Shown one piece after another: positions 7,621-12,442 of a stretch of DNA of 12,442 nucleotides. This DNA comes from Opitutia bacterium (GTDB taxonomy: Bacteria; Verrucomicrobiota; Verrucomicrobiia; Opitutales; Opitutaceae), in the NCBI GenBank assembly GCA_003157575.1, contig PMKA01000423.1:1-12442 (forward strand), given 5' to 3'. The notes under the pieces are model-generated. The model had not been told where the DNA came from. It searched no databases and saw nothing but the letters and a program-made list of their open reading frames with translations. The position numbers were made by a program, and so were the translations under genes. Position 1 is the stretch's first letter, and each line of letters opens with the position of its first letter.

Positions 7621-7722
7621 AAAATCCGCCGGGACTGCCTGAACTTACGCACGCGACTGGAGAGGATTTGGCAAAAGGTAGCTGCGAGCACCAGCGAGCA
7701 GACAGTCGATTTCAGATCCGCC
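7621..7722. other. Intergenic segment between the two repeats
   Basis: I see no credible gene. The minus-strand 64-codon frame running through it (7587-7781) is a translation of the repeats. The thyX-like promoter may lie here, but no motif is convincing. Confidence 0.4.
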
Positions 7723-7794
7723 TGTAGGAGCCTGCTTGCAGGCGATCTCTTGATCGCGGAGGGCTCCAAAATCGCCTGCAAGCAGGCCCCTACA
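7723..7794. repeat. REP-like long inverted repeat (paired palindromes)
   Basis: Two 24-nt arms, 7723-7746 (starting TGTAGGAGCCTGC) and 7771-7794 (ending GGCCCCTACA), are reverse complements at 23 of 24 positions; the single mismatch is in the GGAG/CCCC part. They are separated by 24 nt. Each arm contains its own small palindrome, GCCTGC-TT-GCAGGC. This architecture (short palindromes starting near GTAGGAG, arranged as an inverted pair) matches REP/BIME-type elements mobilised by RAYT transposases, known best in Pseudomonas. It follows the nuoN stop by 37 bp, so it could also act as a transcript 3' stabiliser or terminator for the nuo operon. No RAYT gene is in the window. Confidence 0.8.
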
Positions 7795-7831
7795 AATCCA
7801 TGATTTCAACAAAACGCACCGCCCGCAATCC

Positions 7832-9364
7832 TCAGCGCGCGATCAGCCAGGCGCCCAGCGGTCCTTGATAGAAGCCAAGCACGAGCGACGCCGCTGCAAG
7901 CAGCAGCATCGCCACTGCAACCGCTCCGCTGACCCTCGGGATCGCCGGCACAGGCGCTCCGGAGGCCGCAAAATCAAGCGCCCTGCGCGAGGGGAAGAAC
8001 GCCGCCCTGATCCACCCGAAGTAATAGTAGATCGAAATCACAACCCCGACGAGGGCCACGGTCAGCAAGCCGTACAAACCGGCCTTGAAGGCAAAGATGA
8101 AGACGAGCAGCTTGCCCATGAAGCCGGCAAGCGGGGGAATTCCGGCCAGCGAGCCCAGACCGACGGCCAGAATCGCGCCCAGAAACGGCCGTTCCCTGGC
8201 GAGGTTCGCATAGTGCTCCAGATCCTGGTCGGCATCGCTGGCGCCGGAGACGTGCGCCATCACCGCGAACACCGTGAACGACGCGAACAGGTACGCCAGA
8301 AGGTAGAAATAGACCGCGCCCACGGCGGAGGGTTCGCGATACGCGGCGATCACGCCCACCAAAAGATAGCCGGCATGCGAAACGCCGGAGAGGCCCATCA
8401 GGCGCTTGACGTTGCTCTGGGTGAGCGCCGCGAGATTGCCGACGAGGATGGTCGCCACCGCCATCAACGAGAGCGCCGGCATGATCACGGCCTGCAATGG
8501 ACGGAAGACATCCAGCGCAAGAACCATCAGGACGGCAAACCCCGCCGCCTTTGAGCCGACGGCCAGAAACGCCGTAACAGGAGTGGGCGCGCCCTGATAG
8601 ACGTCGGGAATCCAGAACTGGAACGGAACCGCCCCGATCTTGAACGCGACGCCGGCGAGCACGAGCACGGCGCCCAAGTTTGCCAGGAAATTGTGCGGAT
8701 TGGCCGCAAGAAAACCGCGGAGGGCGCTGAAGCTCATGCCTTCGCCCGTGGCTCCCGGGAGCGCGCGATTGCCCGCCACGCCATAGAGCAGCACGATGCC
8801 AAAGAGCAGGATCGCGGAGCTGAGCGCGCTCAATATGAGGTATTTCAGCCCGCCCTCAAGCGAGGCAGAGCTCGTCCGGAAATAGCTCACGAGAATGTAG
8901 AACCCGACCGTGACCGTCTCCAGCGCAACAAAGAGCAGAACGAAGTGATTGCTCTGCGCGAGGAGCATCAGCGCCGCCGTGATGACGATGACGAGGTGGT
9001 AAAACTCTGCTCCCGGCGCAGCGTGCCGTTCGAGCGTGACCGTTGCGAGCAGGCAGACAAGCATCGCCGTCAGGACAAAGAACACCCGCATAAACTGTCC
9101 GCCCTCGGAATGGTGCAGCAGGCCGGCAAAGGTGTCCTGGTTGAGATACGCGGTGTGAAAATTGATCCCCAAGCCCAGCAGGATCACCGCAAGCCCGCAT
9201 AGGGAGAGAGCCGGGATGAGCGCCCGTTGCGTCCGGGGCAGCACGAGTTCAAGCACGAGCACCAGCACCGCCAGGCCGGCGAGGAGAAGCTCGGGGAAGA
9301 TCGCCCCCCAATCGTTGGAGGCGGCAATGTCGTGAAGGGGCGAAAGCGTGACAGCGGCGGGCAT
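7832..9364 (-). CDS. nuoN: NADH:quinone oxidoreductase (complex I) subunit N
   Basis: A 510-aa membrane subunit, one of the three Mrp-antiporter-like proton channels of respiratory complex I. Key channel residues are in place: the TM5 Glu in LFVALETVTVGFYI (Glu 149), the TM7 Lys in AFKIGAVPFQFWIPDVYQG (Lys 242), the TM8 Lys in VGSKAAGFAV (Lys 272) and the TM12 Lys in GFMGKLLVFIF. The length is close to usual. The ATG at 9364 is 7 nt after the nuoM stop. An upstream in-frame TTG at 9394 would lie inside nuoM and is unnecessary. This is the last gene of the operon, and a REP-like palindrome follows 37 bp downstream. Confidence 0.95.
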   Translation of the reverse strand: MPAAVTLSPLHDIAASNDWGAIFPELLLAGLAVLVLVLELVLPRTQRALIPALSLCGLAVILLGLGINFHTAYLNQDTFAGLLHHSEGGQFMRVFFVLTAMLVCLLATVTLERHAAPGAEFYHLVIVITAALMLLAQSNHFVLLFVALETVTVGFYILVSYFRTSSASLEGGLKYLILSALSSAILLFGIVLLYGVAGNRALPGATGEGMSFSALRGFLAANPHNFLANLGAVLVLAGVAFKIGAVPFQFWIPDVYQGAPTPVTAFLAVGSKAAGFAVLMVLALDVFRPLQAVIMPALSLMAVATILVGNLAALTQSNVKRLMGLSGVSHAGYLLVGVIAAYREPSAVGAVYFYLLAYLFASFTVFAVMAHVSGASDADQDLEHYANLARERPFLGAILAVGLGSLAGIPPLAGFMGKLLVFIFAFKAGLYGLLTVALVGVVISIYYYFGWIRAAFFPSRRALDFAASGAPVPAIPRVSGAVAVAMLLLAAASLVLGFYQGPLGAWLIAR

Positions 9365-9371
9365 GGGTGGA

Positions 9372-10967
9372 TTACCTGGCAAGGATCGTCTCAACGGGCG
9401 CGGATTCGCTGTGAGAAAGGGAATGCCGGAGCGCCTGGTTCACCGGATCGGAAAGGGAGCGCGGCCAGAAGCCGACCAGCAGCAGCACGGCGAGCAGGAT
9501 CAGGGCCGGGAGGCGTTCGCCCAAGCCCAGGTCGGCCGGCGGCCGGGCTGCGGCGACCTTCGCGAACTCGGGCGTGGGCTGCCCGAAGAACACCTTCGCC
9601 ACCGCGCGCAAACCGTAAACCGCAGAGATGACGATGCCGGTCACCGCCAGAGCCGTCACCCAGGGCGAAAAACCCCAGAGCGAGACGAAGATCGTGAATT
9701 CGCCCCAGAAGTTAGCAAAGCCCGGCAGGCCGATGCTCGCGAGCGTCGCGGCCGTGAACAGCGCGGCGAGAACGGGCGCCTTCTGCGCGAGCCCGCCCAT
9801 TTCTGACAGCTCGAACGTCTGGGTCCGGTGATGGATGCTGGTCGCCAGCAGGAACAAAAGGGCGACCGAAAGTCCGTGGCCGACCATCAGCATCACAACG
9901 CCACCTGCCCCGACAACGGAAAGTGTTGCGAGCCCAAGGAAAGCGTAGCCCATGTGCATGACCGAGCTGAATCCGATCATCTGCTTGAGGTCACGCTGGG
10001 CCATGGTGACAAGGCCGATCACCAGCACATTGCCCAGGGCCAGGCACGCCAGCAGCCCCGTCCAGGTCGTATGGACCCCCCCGAACAGCGGGATGACTAC
10101 CGGCGACGTTCCTCCGGCCGGCAGCAGCGGAAGCGCAATCTGGATGAGCCCGTACAGGCCGAACTTCTTAAGCACGCCAGCGTGGAGCATCGCGGTCGAA
10201 CTCGGCGCGGCGCCGTAGCCCAGCGGCGCCCACGTGTGGAACGGCCACAACGAGACCAGAATGCCGAACCCGAATATCAGCAGGCCAAAAATGTTCTTCT
10301 GGACGCCCACTGACATCGGCGACCGCGCGAGCGCCGTGCGGAGATTGATCAAATCGAAACTCTCGATCCCGCTCTTCTGATAGATCGCGATCAGCCCTAT
10401 CAGCGAAAGCATCGCCCCGGCTGTAAGGTAAACCGCCATCTTCATCGCCGCATACCGGTTCTCGCTCTCGCTTCGGGTGCCCCAGATGCCGACCATGATG
10501 AAGGTCGGGATGAGGGCGAGCTCATGAAAGAAATAGAAGAAGAAGATGTCGATGGATGCGAACGCCCCCATCAAGCCGCCCTGCATGACAAGAAGGAGCA
10601 ACAGGTAGATCCTGAGTCGCTCCGCGCCGGACTGGAGTGCGTAAAGGCCCGCAGCGAGTCCCACGACGCCCGCGAGAACGAAGAGCGGCAGCGAAATGCC
10701 GTTGAGGCCGAGCGTCAGATGAATCCCCATCTTCTCCAGGCCGAGGGCGTGGAGGCTGTAGAACGCGAAGCCCATGTGCCCCGCGGGAATCGCGTCATAG
10801 GCCGGGAACCGGCTCCACAGCCAGAGCGCAACGCCGGCTGGAATGGCGAACGCCACCCCCGCGACAACCCGGGCCGGCCGGTCGGAGAGTCCGAGCGCGA
10901 TCACCAGGGCCGCGACCAGCGGCGCCGCGATGGCGAGGATCAGGAGCTGGGAATTTGGGTCGTTCAC
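9372..10967 (-). CDS. nuoM: NADH:quinone oxidoreductase (complex I) subunit M, unusual TM7
   Basis: A 531-aa antiporter-like proton-pumping membrane subunit. The GTG start at 10967 (MNDPNSQLLILAIAAPLV) lies 7 nt after the nuoL stop, with a weak GAGA ribosome site. The in-frame TTG at 11012 would sit inside nuoL. Conserved features are Glu 149 in FFHELALIPTFIM (E. coli E144 position), Lys 268 in GVLKKFGLYG (K265) and Glu 423 in NFWGEFTIF (E407). The TM7 motif, usually VKxPxxPxHxWLPDAH, here reads ILVSLWPFHTWAPLGY. The lysine equivalent to E. coli K234 is Leu 237, the following Pro is Ser, and PDAH is PLGY. The rest reads as an intact gene between normal neighbours, so this is probably a real lineage variant, not an error. 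Confidence 0.93.
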   Translation of the reverse strand: MNDPNSQLLILAIAAPLVAALVIALGLSDRPARVVAGVAFAIPAGVALWLWSRFPAYDAIPAGHMGFAFYSLHALGLEKMGIHLTLGLNGISLPLFVLAGVVGLAAGLYALQSGAERLRIYLLLLLVMQGGLMGAFASIDIFFFYFFHELALIPTFIMVGIWGTRSESENRYAAMKMAVYLTAGAMLSLIGLIAIYQKSGIESFDLINLRTALARSPMSVGVQKNIFGLLIFGFGILVSLWPFHTWAPLGYGAAPSSTAMLHAGVLKKFGLYGLIQIALPLLPAGGTSPVVIPLFGGVHTTWTGLLACLALGNVLVIGLVTMAQRDLKQMIGFSSVMHMGYAFLGLATLSVVGAGGVVMLMVGHGLSVALLFLLATSIHHRTQTFELSEMGGLAQKAPVLAALFTAATLASIGLPGFANFWGEFTIFVSLWGFSPWVTALAVTGIVISAVYGLRAVAKVFFGQPTPEFAKVAAARPPADLGLGERLPALILLAVLLLVGFWPRSLSDPVNQALRHSLSHSESAPVETILAR

Positions 10968-10974
10968 GATGGTC

Positions 10975-12442
10975 TCAGAAAATGCCGGCGGCAAAACACC
11001 ACAGGGCCGCAACGCCGATCAGAATCCAGAAAGCGTAGACATACAGCTTGCCGGTGAAGAGCAGGCGCGCCCCCATGCCGAGGTAGCCCACGGCTGCTGC
11101 GCCGCCGCGGACGACCCAGCCGGCGAACAGGACCTGGTCGATCACATCGAGCAGGATGGCAAGCCGCTGCTGCACCTTCGCGACGTAGTAGCCGTACACG
11201 CGGTCGAAGACCTTCGTCAGGAACGTCAGCCCGCTGAACACCACCGGCACGCTCGCCTGCAATCGGTCGACCGCCGCGGGGCGGTAGTAGCCCAGCGCAA
11301 AGCTCGCTCCCACGAACATCGCCCCCGTGCCCACGGCGATCATCATCCAGTGGGCCGGACCCTCCGGGTCGGGCACGAACGAAAGAACGCCCTTGAATGC
11401 GCCGCCCATGAGGTGGTCGAAGAAGAACAGGTAGCCGCTGAGCGCCGCGCCGACTGCAAGCACGACAAGCGGGATCACCATGACCCCGCGGGATTCATGC
11501 GCGTGCGCGGCGGATTCCGAGCGGGCTTCGCCAAAGAAGGTGATGCGCCAGAGTCGCGTCATGTAAACCGCTGTCAGCACCGCGGTGAAAACCAGCACCC
11601 AGAAAACCAGGATGTTGTTCTGGCGTGCGAGGTAGAGAATGGCGTCCTTGGAGAAGAATCCGGCGAAGAACGGCATCCCGACGATTGCGAAAACGCCGAC
11701 CGTAAACGCGGCGAAGGTCCACGGCATCTTCTTCGCCAGCCCGCCCATCTTGAAGATGTCCTGTTCGTGGTGGCAGGCGTGGATGATCGAACCGGCACCG
11801 AGGAAAAGCAGCGCCTTGAAGAACGCGTGCGTCGTCAGGTGGAACATCGCGGCGGCAGCGCCAGCGCCTATCGGAAGCGCCGCCGTCCCGGGGCTCAGAA
11901 TTCCCGCTGCACTTCCCAACCCGAATGCCGCGACCATATAGCCGAGCTGCGAAAGCGTTGAGTAGGCCAGCACCTTCTTGATGTCGCTCTGCACGACCGC
12001 GCAGACCGCGGCATAAAGTGCAGTTGCGGTTCCGACTCCCACGATGACGTTGAGCGCGAACGGCACCATGAGCACCTGGATGCGGCAGAGCATGTAGATA
12101 CCGGCAGCCACCATCGTAGCGGCATGGATCAGCGCGGAGACCGGCGTCGGACCTTCCATCGCGTCAGGCAGCCACACCTGCAGCGGCATCTGCGCCGATT
12201 TGCCGACCGCGCCGCAGAAAAGCAGCAGCGGAATCGCGCGGCTGAAGACCAGCGTGTTTGCCCCGGCGTGGCTTGCCAATTCGGTCAGATTGACTGTGTG
12301 ATTCAGCCAGTAGCACATCACAATCCCGAGCAGGAATCCGAAATCGCCGACGCGATTGACGATGAATGCCTTCTTCGCGGCGTCCGAGGCGGACTGGCGT
12401 TCGTACCAGTGCCCGATGAGCAGGTAGGAGCTGAAGCCGACG
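10975..12442 (-). CDS. nuoL: NADH:quinone oxidoreductase (complex I) subunit L, 5' end beyond window
   Basis: The C-terminal 488 codons of the largest antiporter-like subunit, whose long C-terminal lateral helix couples the other proton channels. The frame stays open to the right edge. The first full residues visible read [14 protein letters not shown], then [18 protein letters not shown], which is classic NuoL; roughly 130 residues are missing. Channel residues are present: Lys in [20 protein letters not shown] (TM7), Lys in [14 protein letters not shown] and Lys in GFFSKDAIL. The TM8 histidine ([12 protein letters not shown]) and the second histidine ([12 protein letters not shown]) are kept. 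An apparent GTG start at 12321 is internal and not real. The stop (TGA, 10977-10975) is 7 nt before the nuoM start. Confidence 0.96.
   Translation of the reverse strand, partial: VGFSSYLLIGHWYERQSASDAAKKAFIVNRVGDFGFLLGIVMCYWLNHTVNLTELASHAGANTLVFSRAIPLLLFCGAVGKSAQMPLQVWLPDAMEGPTPVSALIHAATMVAAGIYMLCRIQVLMVPFALNVIVGVGTATALYAAVCAVVQSDIKKVLAYSTLSQLGYMVAAFGLGSAAGILSPGTAALPIGAGAAAAMFHLTTHAFFKALLFLGAGSIIHACHHEQDIFKMGGLAKKMPWTFAAFTVGVFAIVGMPFFAGFFSKDAILYLARQNNILVFWVLVFTAVLTAVYMTRLWRITFFGEARSESAAHAHESRGVMVIPLVVLAVGAALSGYLFFFDHLMGGAFKGVLSFVPDPEGPAHWMMIAVGTGAMFVGASFALGYYRPAAVDRLQASVPVVFSGLTFLTKVFDRVYGYYVAKVQQRLAILLDVIDQVLFAGWVVRGGAAAVGYLGMGARLLFTGKLYVYAFWILIGVAALWCFAAGIF

Noticed and set aside
7587..7781. 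Minus-strand 64-codon frame upstream of the ThyX-like gene
   Set aside because: It is a translation of the 8-mer and REP-like repeats, with no ribosome site.
7723..7794. CRISPR repeat pair
   Set aside because: There are only two units in inverted, not direct, orientation and no further copies, so it is a REP-like palindrome.

Overview
GC-rich bacterial chromosome fragment, mostly housekeeping genes with one small accessory patch. The organism looks like a Gram-negative, respiring bacterium. My best guess is Verrucomicrobiota, near Opitutaceae, from three things: the style of the NuoL/M/N proteins, a duplicated ThyX-like protein, and an ACAAAGGC-type intergenic repeat that I associate with that phylum. 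This placement is inference; no rRNA or tRNA is present to anchor it.

Layout. Positions 79-2524 (+) hold thiD (thiamine pyrimidine kinase) and, 4 bp later, a ComEC/Rec2-type DNA channel protein without a C-terminal metallo-beta-lactamase domain. Positions 2525-4672 look like a decayed restriction or defence locus read from the minus strand. In transcription order it holds a possible winged-helix remnant, an intact AlbA_2/ATPase-like protein of about 508 aa, and a frameshifted N-terminal stump of a type III-like restriction helicase. The stump runs up towards the 3' end of comEC. Positions 4953-5252 (+) encode a 99-aa charged coiled-coil protein, convergent with and overlapping an endonuclease/exonuclease/phosphatase family gene (5226-6038, -). 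A perfect 14-bp inverted repeat lies at that junction. Next comes a divergent, internally duplicated ThyX-like gene (6231-7577, -). The 254-bp gap upstream of it carries a tandem 8-mer and a large REP-like palindrome. From 7832 to the right edge lies the 3' end of a complex I operon on the minus strand: nuoL (5' end cut off by the window), nuoM and nuoN, separated by 7-nt gaps.

How the genes work together. NuoL, NuoM and NuoN are the three antiporter-like proton-pumping subunits of NADH:quinone oxidoreductase. ThiD feeds thiamine synthesis. The ThyX-like protein would belong to dTMP synthesis if it is active. ComEC would be the inner-membrane DNA uptake channel. The most useful leads are: (i) the two ThyX halves keep complementary pieces of the signature motif; (ii) NuoM lacks the TM7 lysine that NuoL and NuoN keep; (iii) comEC ends exactly where a truncated restriction gene begins to approach it from the other strand, which suggests a deletion scar. 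I found no convincing wholly new multi-gene system.
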